A DNA stretch of 64,000 nucleotides from Bugula neritina (GCA_964035545.1 CAXIUT010000183.1:930001-994000), one strand, 5' to 3'; positions 1 to 16,580 are shown, counted from the first letter of the stretch. Numbers and translations: made by a program. The notes: generated from the letters alone by a model not told the origin.

Positions 1-1160
1 CATACTGAAATATACTGCAACATACTGCAACATACTGAAATACACTGTAATATACTGAAAAAAACTGCAACATAGTACAACATATTGAAATACGCTGCAA
101 CACATTGAAATATACTGCAACATACCGAAATATATCGTAAACTACTGAAATATACTGTAACACATTGAAAAAAACTGCAACATACTGAAATATACTGCGA
201 CACCTAGCAATATACTGTAACATACTGAAATATGCTCTAGCACACTGAAATACAATGCAACTCACTAAAATATACTGCAACATACTGAAATACACTGCAA
301 CAACCTACAACATGCTGAAATACACTGTAACATATTGAAATACACTGCAAGAAATTGAAATAGACTGCAACATAACAAAATATATGGTAAACTACTGAAA
401 TAGACTTTAACACATTGAAAAATACTGCAACATACTGAAATATACTGCAACATACTGAAATATACTGTAACACACTGAAGTACACTGCAACTCACTGAAA
501 TATACTGCAATATACTGAAATACACTGCAACACATTGAAATACACTGCAACTTACCGGATATATGGTAAACTACTGAAATATACTGTAACGCATTGAAAA
601 ATACTGCAACATACTGAAATATATTGCGACACATTGCAATATACTGTAACATACTGAAAAATGCTGTAGCACACTGAAATATACTGCAATTCACTGAAAT
701 ATACTGCAACATACTGAAATACACCGCAACATCCTACAACATACTGAACTACTTTGTAACATATTGAAATACACTGCAACACATTGAAATATACTGCAAC
801 ATAACGAAAAATATGGTAAACTACTGAAATATATTTTAACACATCGAAAAATACTGCAACATACTGAAATATACTGTAACACACTGAAGTATACTGCAAC
901 TCACTGAAATATACTGCAATATACAGAAATACACTGCAACATCCTACAAAATGCTGAAATACACTGTAACATATTGAAACTTACTGGAACACATTGAAAT
1001 ATACTGCAACATACCGAAATATATAGTAAACTACTGAAATATACTGTAACACATTGAAAAATACTGCAACATACTGAAATATACTGCAACATACCTAAGT
1101 ATACGGTAATACACTGAAATATACTGTAACACACCGAAATGTACTGCAACATACTGAAAT
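1..1160. repeat. Left-edge mosaic segment
   Basis: This stretch is a patchwork of pieces found again downstream. Bases 1 to about 350 match 8,076-8,425 (offset 8,075) and 2,309-2,658. Bases of about 350-430, with 'caagaaattgaaatagactg', match the type seen near 1,680-1,750 instead. From about 430 the match returns to 8.65-9.38 kb at a new offset of 8,215. A 1-nt register loss at about 559 (cttaccggatatatgg) also occurs at the equivalent sites near 3,001, 8,768 and 13,885. No gene is visible. Confidence 0.75.
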
Positions 1161-3055
1161 ACAATGTAACATACTGAAATATACTGCAACATACTGAAAT
1201 ACACTGCTACATACTGCAACATACTGCAACATACTGCAACATACTGAAATACACTGTAACATACTGAAATAAACTGCAACATACTACAACATATTGAAAT
1301 ACACTGCAACACATTGAAATATACTGCTACATACCTAAATATACGGTAATATACTGAAATATACTGTAACACATTGAAAAAACTGCAACATACTGAAATA
1401 CACTGCAACGCACTGAAATACACCGCAAAATACTACAACATGCTGAAATACACTGTAACATCTTGAAATCCACTGGAACACATTGAAATATACTGCAACA
1501 TACCGAAATATATGGTAAACTAATGAAATATACTGTAACACATTGAAAAACACCGCAACATACTGAAATATACTGCGACACATTGCAATATACTGTAACA
1601 TATTGAAATATGCTGTAGCACACTGAAATACACTGCAACATCCTACAACATACTGAAATACACTGTAACATATTGAAATACACTGCAAGAAATTGAAATA
1701 GACTGCAACATAACAAAATATATGGTAAACTACTGAAATAGACTTTAACACATTGAAAAATACTGCAACATACAGAAATATACTGTAACACACTTAAATA
1801 TACTGCAACATACTGAAATACACTGTAACATTCTGAAATATACTGCAACATACTGAAATACACTGCTACATACTGAAATATACTGCAACATACTGCAAAA
1901 TACTGCAACATACTGAAATACACTGTAACATATTGAAGTACACTGCAACACATTGAAATATACTGCAACATACCAAAATATATGGTAAACAACTGAAATA
2001 TACTTTAACACATTGAAAAATACTGCAACATACTGAAATATACTGCGACACTTTGCAATATACTGTAACATACCGAAATATGCTCTAGCACACTGAAATA
2101 CACTGCAACTCACTGAAATATACTGCAACATACTGAAATACACTGTGACATCCTGAAATATACTGCAACATTCTGAAATACACTGCTACATACTGAAATA
2201 TACTGCAACATACTGCAACATACTGAAATACACTGCAACATACTACAACATACTGAAATACGCTGCAACACATTGAAATATACTGCAACATACTGAAATA
2301 CACTGCTACATACTGAAATATACTGCAACATACTGCAACATACTGAAATACACTGTAATATACTGAAATAAACTGCAACATAGTACAACATATTGAAATA
2401 CGCTGCAACACATTGAAATATACTGCAACATACCAAAATATATCGTAAACTACTGAAATATACTGTAACACATTGAAAAAAACTGCAACATACTGAAATA
2501 TACTGCGACACCTAGCAATATACTGTAACATACTGAAATATGCTCTAGCACACTGAAATACAATGCAACTCACTGAAATATACTGCAACATACTGAAATA
2601 CACTGCAACATCCTACAACATGCTGAAATACACTGTAACATATTGAAATACACTGCAACACTTTGAAATATACTGCAACATACCGAATTATATGGTAAAC
2701 TACTGCAACACACTACAACATATTGAAATACACTGCAACACATTGAAATATACTGCAACATACCTAAATATACGGTAATATACTGAAATATACTGTAACA
2801 CACCGAAATATACTGCAACATACTGAAATACACTGTAACATACTGAAATATACTGCAACATACTGAAATACACTGCTACATACTGAAATATACTGCAACA
2901 TACTGAAATATACTGTAACACACTGAAGTACACTGCAACTCACTGAAATATACTGCAATATACTGAAATACACTGCAACACATTGAAATACACTGCAACT
3001 TACCGGATATATGGTAAACTACTGAAATATACTGTAACGCATTGAAAAATACTGC
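1160..3055. repeat. 1.9-kb block P, copy 1
   Basis: The block matches 6,927-8,822 at offset 5,767 and 12,045-13,939 at a further offset of 5,117-5,118. It begins near a run of three identical catactgcaa decamers (about 1,210-1,240) and ends just after the register-breaking cttaccggatatatgg landmark at 2,999-3,014. Its first part (to about 2,292) is also repeated at 3,028-4,280 with offset 1,988. Ends are approximate because they lie inside decamers. Confidence 0.75.
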
Positions 3056-4835
3056 AACATACTGAAATATACTGCAACATACCTAAGTATACGGTAATAT
3101 ACTGAAGTATACTGTAACACACCGAAATATACTGCAACATACTGAAATACACTGTAACATACTGAAATATACTGCAACATACTGAAATAAACTGCTACAT
3201 ACTGCAACATACTGCAACATACTGCAACATACTGAAATACACTGTAACATACTGAAATAAACTGCAACATACTACAACATATTGAAATACACTGCAACAC
3301 ATTGAAATATACTGCTACATACCTAAATATACGGTAATATACTGAAATATACTGTAACACATTGAAAAAACTGCAACATACTGAAATACACTGCAACGCA
3401 CTGAAATACACCGCAAAATACTACAACATGCTGAAATACACTGTAACATCTTGAAATCCACTGCAACACATTGAAATATACTGCAACATACCGAAATATA
3501 TGGTAAACTAATGAAATATACTGTAACACATTGAAAAATACCGCAACATACTGAAATATACTGCGACACATTGCAATATACTGTAACATATTGAAATATG
3601 CTGTAGCACACTGAAATACACTGCAACATCGTACAACATACTGAAATACACTGTAACATTTTGAAATACACTGCAAGAAATTGAAATAGACTGCAACATA
3701 ACAAAATATATGGTAAACTACTGAAATAGACTTTAACACATTGAAAAATACTGCAACATACAGAAATATACTGTAACACACTGAAATATACTGCAACATA
3801 CTGAAATACACTGTAACATTCTGAAATATACTGCAACATACTGAAATACACTGCTACATACTGAAATATACTGCAACATACTGCAAAATACTGCAACATA
3901 CTGAAATACACTGTAACATATTGAAGTACACTGCAACACATTGAAATATACTGCAACATACCAAAATATATGGTAAACAACTGAAATATACTTTAACACA
4001 TTGAAAAATACTGCAACATACTGAAATATACTGCGACACTTTGCAATATACTGTAACATACCGAAATATGCTCTAGCACACTGAAATACACTGCAACTCA
4101 CTGAAATATACTGCAACATACTTAAATACACTGTGACATCCTGAAATATACTGCAACATTCTGAAATACACTGCTACATACTGAAATATACTGCAACATA
4201 CTGCACCATACTGAAATACACTGCAACATACTACAACATACTGAAATACGCTGCAACACATTGAAATATACTGCAACATACCTAAATATACGGAAATATA
4301 CCGAAATATACTGTAACGCATTGCAAAATACTGCAACATACTGAAATACACTGCCACACGCTGAAATACGCTGCAAAATACTACAACATACTGAAATAAA
4401 CTGTAACATATTGAAATACACTGCAATACATTGAAAAATAATGCAATACACTGAAATATACTGTAACACACTGAAATATACTGCAACATACTGAAATACA
4501 CTGTAACATACTGAAATATACTGCAACGCACTGAAATACACTGCTACATACTGAAATATGCTGCAACATACTGCAACATACTGAAATACACTGTAACATA
4601 CTGAAATAAACTGCAACATACTACAACATATTGAAATACACTGCAACACATTGAAATATACTGCAACATACCTAAATATACGGTAATATACTGAAATTCA
4701 CTGTAACGCATTGCAAAATACTGCAACATACTGAAATATATTGCGACACATTGCAATATACTGTAACATACTGAAAAATGCTGTAGCACACTGAAATATA
4801 CTGCAATTCACTGAAATATACTGCAACATACTGAA
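3030..4835. repeat. 1.8-kb block Q, copy 1
   Basis: The block matches 14,374-16,178 at offset 11,343-11,344. Its first 1.25 kb (to about 4,280) repeats 1,040-2,292 at offset 1,988, so Q is a hybrid of block P-type sequence and a distinct right half. The right half contains 'tgaaaaataatgcaa' near 4,431-4,445, a variant seen again near 9,550 and 15,775. Two 1-nt register losses fall in or at the edge of this copy, near 3,003 and 3,366. Confidence 0.75.
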
Positions 4836-7800
4836 ATACACCGCAACATCCTACAACATACTGAAATACTTTGTAACATATTGAAATACACTGCAACACA
4901 TTGAAATATACTGCAACATAACGAAATATATGGTAAAATACTGAAATATATTTTAACACATTGAAAAATACTGCAACATACTGAAATATACTGTAACACA
5001 CTGAAGTACACTGCAACTCACTGAAATATACTGCAATATACAGAAATACACTGCAACATCCTACAAAATGCTGAAATACACTGTAACATATTGAAATACA
5101 CTGCAACACATTGATATATACTGCAACATACCGAAATATATAGTAAACTACTGAAATATACTGTAACACATTGAAAAATACTGCAACATACTGAAATATA
5201 CTGCGACACCTAGCAATATACTGCAACATACTGAAATACACTGTAACATACTGAAATATACTGCAACATACTGAAATACACTGCTACATACTGAAATATA
5301 CTGCAACATACTGCAACATACTGAAATACACTGTAATATACTGAAATACACTGCAACATACTACCACATATTGAAATACACTGCAACACATTGAAATGTA
5401 CTGCAACATACCGAAATATATGGTAAACTACTAAAATATACTGTAACACATTGAAATATACTGCAACATACCTAAATATACGGTAATATACTGAAATATA
5501 CTGTAACACGTGGAAAAAACTGCAACATACTGAAATATGCTGCGACACACTGAAATACACCGCAAAATACCACAATATACTGAAATACACTGTGACATAT
5601 AGAAATACACTGCAACACATTGAAATATACTGCAACATACCGAAATATATGGTAAACTAATGAAATATACTGTAACACATTGAAAAATACCGCAACATAC
5701 TGAAAAATACTGCGACACATTGCAATATACTGTAACATACTGAAATATGCTGTAGCACACTGAAATACACTGCAACATCCTACAACATACTGAAATACAC
5801 TGTAACATATTGAAATACACTGCAACACATTGAAATATACTGCAACATAACAAAATATATGGTAAACTACTGAAATAGACTTTAACACATTGAAAAATAC
5901 TGCAACATACTGAAATATACTGTAACACACTGAAGTATACTGCAACATACTGAAATACACTGTAACATACTGAAATATACTGCAACATACTGAAATACAC
6001 TGCTACATACTGAAATATACTGCAACGTACTGCAACATACTCCAACATACTGAAATACACTGTAACATACTGAAATACACTGCAACATACTACCACATAT
6101 TGAAATACACTGCAACACATTGAAATGTACTTCAACGTACCGAAATATAAGGTAAACTACTAAAATATGCTGTAACATATTGAAAAACACTGCAACATAC
6201 TGAAATATACTGCGACACCTAGCAATATACTGTAACATACTGAAATATGCTCTAGCACACTGAAATACAATGCAACTTACTAAAATATACTGCAACATAC
6301 TGAAGTACACTGCAACATCCTACAATATGCTGAAATACACTGTAACATATTGAATTACACTGCAACACTTTGAAATATACTGCAACATACCGAAATATAT
6401 GGTAAACTACTGCAACATACTACAACATATTGAAATACACTGCAACACATTGAAGTATACTGCAACATACCTAAATATACGGTAATATACTGAAATATAC
6501 TGTAACACATTGAAAAATCCTGCAACATACTGAAATATACTGTAACACACCGAAATATATTGCAACATACTGAAATACACTGTAACATACTGAAATATAC
6601 TGCAACATACTGAAATACACTGCTACATACTGAAATATGCTGCAACATACTGCAACATACTGAAATACACTGTAACATACTGAAATAAACTGCAACATAC
6701 TACAACATATTGAAATACACTGCAACACATTGAAATATACTGCAACATACCTAAATATACGGTAATGTACTGAAATTCACTGTAACGCATTGCAAAATAC
6801 TGCAACATACTGAAATTCACTGCGACACACTGAAATATGCTGCAAAATACTACAACATACTGAAATAAACTGTAACATATTGAAATACACTGCAACAGAT
6901 TGAAAAATACTGCAACATACTGAAATATACTGTAACACACTGAAATATACTGCAACATACTGAAATACACTGCTACATACTGCAACATACTGCAACATAC
7001 TGCAACATACTGAAATACACTGTAACATACTGAAATAAACTGCAACATACTACAACATATTGAAATACACTGCAACACATTGAAATATACTGCTACATAC
7101 CTAAATATACGGTAATATACTGAAATATACTGTAACACATTGAAAAAGACTGCAACATACTGAAATACACTGCAACGCACTGAAATACACCGCAAAATAC
7201 TACAACATGCTGAAATACACTGTAACATCTTGAAATCCACTGCAACACATTGAAATATACTGCAACATACCGAAATATATGGTAAACTAATGAATTATAC
7301 TGTAACACATTGAAAAATACCGCAACATACTGAAATATACTGCGACACATTGCAATATACTGTAACATATTGAAATATGCTGTAGCACACTGAAATACAC
7401 TGCAACATCGTACAACATACTGAAATACACTGTAACATATTGAAATACACTGCAAGAAATTGAAATAGACTGCAACATAACAAAACATATGGTAAACTAC
7501 TGAAATAGACTTTAACACATTGAAAAATACTGCAACATACAGAAATATACTGTAACACACTGAAATATACTGCAACATACTGAAATACACTGTAACATTC
7601 TGAAATATACTGCAACATACTGAAATACACTGCTACATACTGAAATATACTGCAACATACTGCAAAATACTGCAACATACTTAAATACACTGTAACATAT
7701 TGAAGTACACTGCAACACATTGAAATATACTGCAACATACCAAAATATATGGTAAACAACTGAAATATACTTTAACACATTGAAAAATACTGCAACATAC

Positions 7801-9509
7801 TGAAATATACTGCGACACTTTGCAATATACTGTAACATACCGAAATATGCTCTAGCACACTGAAATACACTGCAACTCACTGAAATATACTGCAACATAC
7901 TGAAATACACTGTGACATCCTGAAATATACTGCAACATTCTGAAATACACTGCTACATACTGAAATATACTGCAACATACTGCAACATACTGAAATACAC
8001 TGCAACATACTACAACATACTGAAATACGCTGCAACACATTGAAATATACTGCAACATACTGAAATACACTGCTACATACTGAAATATACTGCAACATAC
8101 TGCAACATACTGAAATACACTGTAATATACTGAAATAAACTGCAACATAGTACAACATATTGAAATACGCTGCAACACATTGAAATATACTGCAACATAC
8201 CGAAATATATCGTAAACTACTGAAATATACTGTAACACATTGAAAAAAACTGCAACATACTGAAATATACTGCGACACCTAGCAATATACTGTAACATAC
8301 TGAAATATGCTCTAGCACACTGAAATACAATGCAACTCACTGAAATATACTGCAACATACTGAAATACACTGCAACATCCTACAACATGCTGAAATACAC
8401 TGTAACATATTGAAATACACTGCAACACTTTGAAATATACTGCAACATACCGAAATATATGGTAAACTACTGCAACACACTACAACATATTGAAATACAC
8501 TGCAACACATTGAAATATACTGCAACATACCTAAATATACGGTAATATACTGAAATATACTGTAACACACCGAAATATACTGCAACATACTGAAATACAC
8601 TGTAACATACTGAAATATACTGCAACATACTGAAATACACTGCTACATACTGAAATATACTGCAACATACTGAAATATACTGTAACACACTGAAGTACAC
8701 TGCAACTCACTGAAATATACTGCAATATACTGAAATACACTGCAACACATTGAAATACACTGCAACTTACCGGATATATGGTAAACTACTGAAATATACT
8801 GTAACGCATTGAAAAATACTGCAACATACTGAAATATATTGCGACACATTGCAATATACTGTAACATACTGAAAAATGCTGTAGCACACTGAAATATACT
8901 GCAATTCACTGAAATATACTGCAACATACTGAAATACACCGCAACATCCTACAACATACTGAAATACTTTGTAACATATTGAAATACACTGCAACACATT
9001 GAAATATACTGCAACATAACGAAAAATATGGTAAACTACTGAAATATATTTTAACACATCGAAAAATACTGCAACATACTGAAATATACTGTAACACACT
9101 GAAGTACACTGCAACTCACTAAAATATACTGCAATATACAGAAATACACTGCAACATCCTACAAAATGCTGAAATACACTGTAACATATTGAAATTTACT
9201 GGAACACATTGAAATATACTGCAACATACCGAAATATATAGTAAACTACTGAAATATACTGTAACACATTGAAAAATACTGCAACATACTGAAATATACT
9301 GCAACATACCTAAGTATACGGTAATATACTGAAATATACTGTAACACACCGAAATATACTGCAACATACTGAAATACACTGTAACATACTGAAATATACT
9401 GCAACATACTGAAATACACTGCTACATACTGCAACATACTGCAACATACTGCAACATACTGAAATACACTGTAACATACTGAAATAAACTGCAACATACT
9501 ACAACATAT
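4392..9509. repeat. 5.12-kb tandem duplication, copy A
   Basis: Landmarks in this block recur 5,118 bp downstream and, after about 7.14 kb, 5,117 bp downstream. The 1-bp change is explained by a G: copy A has tgaaaaagactgc at 7,141, where copy B has the 9-nt form tgaaaaaactgc. The copy length equals 5,120 minus two 1-nt register losses (near 5,510 and 8,768). The block includes P copy 2 at 6,927-8,822. No coding content. Confidence 0.85.
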
Positions 9510-12500
9510 TGAAATAAACTGTAACATATTGAAATACACTGCAATACATTGAAAAATAATGCAATACACTGAAATATACTGTAACACACTGAAATATACT
9601 GCAACATACTGAAATACACTGTAACATACTGAAATATACTGCAACGCACTGAAATACACTGCTACATACTGAAATATGCTGCAACATACTGCAACATACT
9701 GAAATACACTGTAACATACTGAAATAAACTGCAACATACTACAACATATTGAAATACACTGCAACACATTGAAATATACTGCAACATACCTAAATATACG
9801 GTAATATACTGAAATTCACTGTAACGCATTGCAAAATACTGCAACATACTGAAATATATTGCGACACATTGCAATATACTGCAACATACTGAAAAATGCT
9901 GTAGCACACTGAAATATACTGCAATTCACTGAAATATACTGCAACATACTGAAATACACCGCAACATCCTACAACATACTGAAATACTTTGTAACATATT
10001 GAAATACACTGCAACACATTGAAATATACTGCAACATAACGAAATATATGGTAAAATACTGAAATATATTTTAACACATTGAAAAATACTGCAACATACT
10101 GAAATATACTGTAACACACTGAAGTACACTGCAACTCACTGAAATATACTGCAATATACAGAAATACACTGCAACATCCTACAAAATGCTGAAATACACT
10201 GTAACATATTGAAATACACTGCAACACATTGATATATACTGCAACATACCGAAATATATAGTAAACTACTGAAATATACTGTAACACATTGAAAAATACT
10301 GCAACATACTGAAATATACTGCGACACCTAGCAATATACTGCAACATACTGAAATACACTGTAACATACTGAAATATACTGCAACATACTGAAATACACT
10401 GCTACATACTGAAATATACTGCAACATACTGCAACATACTGAAATACACTGTAATATACTGAAATACACTGCAACATACTACCACATATTGAAATACACT
10501 GCAACACATTGAAATGTACTGCAACATACCGAAATATATGGTAAACTACTAAAATATACTGTAACACATTGAAATATACTGCAACATACCTAAATATACG
10601 GTAATATACTGAAATATACTGTAACACGTGGAAAAAACTGCAACATACTGAAATACGCTGCGACACACTGAAATACACCGCAAAATACCACAATATACTG
10701 AAATACACTGTGACATATAGAAATACACTGCAACACATTGAAATATACTGCAACATACCGAAATATATGGTAAACTAATGAAATATACTGTAACACATTG
10801 AAAAATACCGCAACATACTGAAAAATACTGCGACACATTGCAATATACTGTAACATACTGAAATATGCTGTAGCACACTGAAATACACTGCAACATCCTA
10901 CAACATACTGAAATACACTGTAACATATTGAAATACACTGCAACACATTGAAATATACTGCAACATAACAAAAAATATGGTAAACTACTGAAATAGACTT
11001 TAACACATTGAAAAATACTGCAACATACTGAAATATACTGTAACACACTGAAGTATACTGCAACATACTGAAATACACTGTAACATACTGAAATATACTG
11101 CAACATACTGAAATACACTGCTACATACTGAAATATACTGCAACGTACTGCAACATACTCCAACATACTGAAATACACTGTAACATACTGAAATACACTG
11201 CAACATACTACCACATATTGAAATACACTGCAACACATTGAAATGTACTTCAACGTACCGAAATATAAGGTAAACTACTAAAATATGCTGTAACATATTG
11301 AAAAACACTGCAACATACTGAAATATACTGCGACACCTAGCAATATACTGTAACATACTGAAATATGCTCTAGCACACTGAAATACAATGCAACTTACTA
11401 AAATATACTGCAACATACTGAAGTACACTGCAACATCCTACAATATGCTGAAATACACTGTAACATATTGAATTACACTGCAACACTTTGAAATATACTG
11501 CAACATACCGAAATATATGGTAAACTACTGCAACATACTACAACATATTGAAATACACTGCAACACATTGAAGTATACTGCAACATACCTAAATATACGG
11601 TAATATACTGAAATATACTGTAACACATTGAAAAATCCTGCAACATACTGAAATATACTGTAACACACCGAAATATATTGCAACATACTGAAATACACTG
11701 TAACATACTGAAATATACTGCAACATACTGAAATACACTGCTACATACTGAAATATGCTGCAACATACTGCAACATACTGAAATACACTGTAACATACTG
11801 AAATAAACTGCAACATACTACAACATATTGAAATACACTGCAACACATTGAAACATACTGCAACATACCTAAATATACGGTAATGTACTGAAATTCACTG
11901 TAACGCATTGCAAAATACTGCAACATACTGAAATTCACTGCGACACACTGAAATATGCTGCAAAATACTACAACATACTAAAATAAACTGTAACATATTG
12001 AAATACACTGCAACAGATTGAAAAATACTGCAACATACTGAAATATACTGTAACACACTGAAATATACTGCAACATACTGAAATACACTGCTACATACTG
12101 CAACATACTGCAACATACTGCAACATACTGAAATACACTGTAACATACTGAAATAAACTGCAACATACTACAACATATTGAAATACACTGCAACACATTG
12201 AAATATACTGCTACATACCTAAATATACGGTAATATACTGAAATATACTGTAACACATTGAAAAAACTGCAACATACTGAAATACACTGCAACGCACTGA
12301 AATACACCGCAAAATACTACAACATGCTGAAATACACTGTAACATCTTGAAATCCACTGCAACACATTGAAATATACTGCAACATACCGAAATATATGGT
12401 AAACTAATGAATTATACTGTAACACATTGAAAAATACCGCAACATACTGAAATATACTGCGACACATTGCAATATACTGTAACATATTGAAATATGCTGT

Positions 12501-14626
12501 AGCACACTGAAATACACTGCAACATCGTACAACATACTGAAATACACTGTAACATATTGAAATACACTGCAAGAAATTGAAATAGACTGCAACATAACAA
12601 AACATATGGTAAACTACTGAAATAGACTTTAACACATTGAAAAATACTGCAACATACAGAAATATACTGTAACACACTGAAATATACTGCAACATACTGA
12701 AATACACTGTAACATTCTGAAATATACTGCAACATACTGAAATACACTGCTACATACTGAAATATGCTGCAACATACTGCAAAATACTGCAACATACTTA
12801 AATACACTGTAACATATTGAAGTACACTGCAACACATTGAAATATACTGCAACATACCAAAATATATGGTAAACAACTGAAATATACTTTAACACATTGA
12901 AAAATACTGCAACATACTGAAATATACTGCGACACTTTGCAATATACTGTAACATACCGAAATATGCTCTAGCACACTGAAATACACTGCAACTCACTGA
13001 AATATACTGCAACATACTGAAATACACTGTGACATCCTGAAATATACTGCAACATTCTGAAATACACTGCTACATACTGAAATATACTGCAACATACTGC
13101 AACATACTGAAATACACTGCAACATACTACAACATACTGAAATACGCTGCAACACATTGAAATATACTGCAACATACTGAAATACACTGCTACATACTGA
13201 AATATACTGCAACATACTGCAACATACTGAAATACACTGTAATATACTGAAATAAACTGCAACATAGTACAACATATTGAAATACGCTGCAACACATTGA
13301 AATATACTGCAACATACCGAAATATATCGTAAACTACTGAAATATACTGTAACACATTGAAAAAAACTGCAACATACTGAAATATACTGCGACACCTAGC
13401 AATATACTGTAACATACTGAAATATGCTCTAGCACACTGAAATACAATGCAACTCACTGAAATATACTGCAACATACTGAAATACACTGCAACATCCTAC
13501 AACATGCTGAAATACACTGTAACATATTGAAATACACTGCAACACTTTGAAATATACTGCAACATACCGAAATATATGGTAAACTACTGCAACACACTAC
13601 AACATATTGAAATACACTGCAACACATTGAAATATACTGCAACATACCTAAATAAACGGTAATATACTGAAATATACTGTAACACACCGAAATATACTGC
13701 AACATACTGAAATACACTGTAACATACTGAAATATACTGCAACATACTGAAATACACTGCTACATACTGAAATATACTGCAACATACTGAAATATACTGT
13801 AACACACTGAAGTACACTGCAACTCACTGAAATATACTGCAATATACTGAAATACACTGCAACACATTGAAATACACTGCAACTTACCGGATATATGGTA
13901 AACTACTGAAATATACTGTAACGCATTGAAAAATACTGCAACATACTGAAATATATTGCGACACATTGCAATATACTGTAACATACTGAAAAATGCTGTA
14001 GCACACTGAAATATACTGCAATTCACTGAAATATACTGCAACATACTGAAATACACCGCAACATCCTACAACATACTGAAATACTTTGTAACATATTGAA
14101 ATACACTGCAACACATTGAAATATACTGCAACATAACGAAAAATATGGTAAACTACTGAAATATATTTTAACACATCGAAAAATACTGCAACATACTGAA
14201 ATATACTGTAACACACTGAAGTACACTGCAACTCACTAAAATATACTGCAATATACAGAAATACACTGCAACATCCTACAAAATGCTGAAATACACTGTA
14301 ACATATTGAAATTTACTGGAACACATTGAAATATACTGCAACATACCGAAATATATAGTAAACTACTGAAATATACTGTAACACATTGAAAAATACTGCA
14401 ACATACTGAAATATACTGCAACATACCTAAGTATACGGTAATATACTGAAATATACTGTAACACACCGAAATATACTGCAACATACTGAAATACACTGTA
14501 ACATACTGAAATATACTGCAACATACTGAAATACACTGCTACATACTGCAACATACTGCAACATACTGCAACATACTGAAATACACTGTAACATACTGAA
14601 ATAAACTGCAACATACTACAACATAT
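9510..14626. repeat. 5.12-kb tandem duplication, copy B
   Basis: This is a near-identical, directly adjoining repeat of 4,392-9,509. The junction shows at 9,510: 'acaacatatt' is followed by 'gaaataaactgtaacatatt', which is the start of copy A (4,392), where 14,627 continues instead with 'gaaatacactgcaacac'. Length 5,117 equals 5,120 minus three 1-nt register losses (near 10,628, 12,256 and 13,885). It includes P copy 3 at 12,045-13,939. Confidence 0.85.
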
Positions 14627-16178
14627 TGAAATACACTGCAACACATTGAAATATACTGCTACATACCTAAATATACGGTAATATACTGAAATATACTGTA
14701 ACACATTGAAAAAACTGCAACATACTGAAATACACTGCAACGCACTGAAATACACCGTAAAATACTACAACATGCTGAAATACACTGTAACATCTTGAAA
14801 TCCACTGCAACACATTGAAATATACTGCAACATACCGAAATATATGGTAAACTAATGAAATATACTGTAACACATTGAAAAATACCGCAACATACTGAAA
14901 TATACTGCGACACATTGCAATATACTGTAACATATTGAAATATGCTGTAGCACACTGAAATACACTGCAACATCCTACAACATACTGAAATACACCTTAA
15001 CATATTGAAATACACTGCAAGAAATTGAAATAGACTGCAACATAACAAAATATATGGTAAACTACTGAAATAGACTTTAACACATTGAAAAATACTGCAA
15101 CATAGAGAAATATACTGTATCACACTGAAATATACTGCAACATACTGAAATACACTGTAACATTCTGAAATATACTGCAACATACTGAAATACACTGCTA
15201 CATACTGAAATATACTGCAACATACTGCAAAATACGCAACATACTGAAATACACTGTAACATATTGAAGTACACTGCAACACATTGAAATATACTGCAAC
15301 ATACCAAAATATATGGTAAACAACTGAAATGTACTTCAACACATTGAAAAATACTGCAACATACTGAAATATACTGCGACACTTTGCAATATACTGTAAC
15401 ATACCGAAATATGCTCTAGCACACTGAAATACACTGCAACTCACTGAAATATACTGCAACATACTGAAATACACTGTGACATCCTGAAATATACTGCAAC
15501 ATTCTGAAATACACTGCTACATACTGAAATATACTGCAACATACTGCAACATACTGAAATACACTGCAACATACTACAACATACTGAAATACGCTGCAAC
15601 ACATTGAAATATACTGCAACATACCTAAATATACGGAAATATACCGAAATATACTGTAACGCATTGCAAAATACTGCAACATACTGAAATACACTGCGAC
15701 ACACTGAAATACGCTGCAAAATACTACAACATACTGAAATAAACTGTAACATATTGAAATACACTGCAATACATTGAAAAATAATGCAATACACTGAAAT
15801 ATACTGTAACACACTGAAATATACTGCAACATACTGAAATACACTGTAACATACTGAAATATACTGCAACGCACTGAAATACACTGCTACATACTGAAAT
15901 ATGCTGCAACATACTGCAACATACTGAAATACACTGTAACATACTGAAATAAACTGCAACATACTACAACATATGGAAATACACTGCAACACATTGAAAT
16001 ATACTGCAACATACCTAAATATACGGTAATATACTGAAATTTACTGTAACGCATTGCAAAATACTGCAACATACTGAAATATATTGCGACACATTGCAAT
16101 ATACTGTAACATACTGAAAAATGCTGTAGCACACTGAAATATACTGCAATTCACTGAAATATACTGCAACATACTGAA
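14374..16178. repeat. 1.8-kb block Q, copy 2
   Basis: Matches 3,030-4,835 at offset 11,343-11,344, and its first about 250 bp overlap the end of the 5.12-kb copy B. It carries a 1-nt deletion not noticed elsewhere, near 15,234, where tactgcaac has become tacgcaac. After about 16,178 the match stops and different decamer variants follow. Confidence 0.75.
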
Positions 16179-16580
16179 ATATACTGCAACATACCTAAAT
16201 ATACGGTAATATACTGAAATATACTGTAACACACCGAAAAATACTGCAACATACTGAAATACACTGTAACATACTGAAATGTACTGCAACATACTGAAAT
16301 ACACTGCTACATACTGCAACATACTGCAACATACTGCAACATACTGAAATACACTGTAACATACTGAAATAAACTGTAACATGTTGAAATACACTGCAAC
16401 ACATTGAAAAATACTGCAACATACTGAAATATACTGTAACACACTGAAATATACTGCAACATACTGAAATACACTGTAACATACTGAAATATACTGCAAC
16501 ATACTGAAATACACTGCTACATACTGAAATATAATGCAACATACTGCAACATACTGCAATACACTGTAAAATACTGAAAT
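16178..16580. repeat. Decamer repeat without a clear kb-scale partner
   Basis: Ordinary decamers with a run of catactgcaa units (about 16,315-16,345) and several landmark variants. I could not place it in any of the larger blocks. It separates the left mosaic domain from the 5.58-kb unit to its right. No gene or regulatory signal is visible. Confidence 0.6.
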
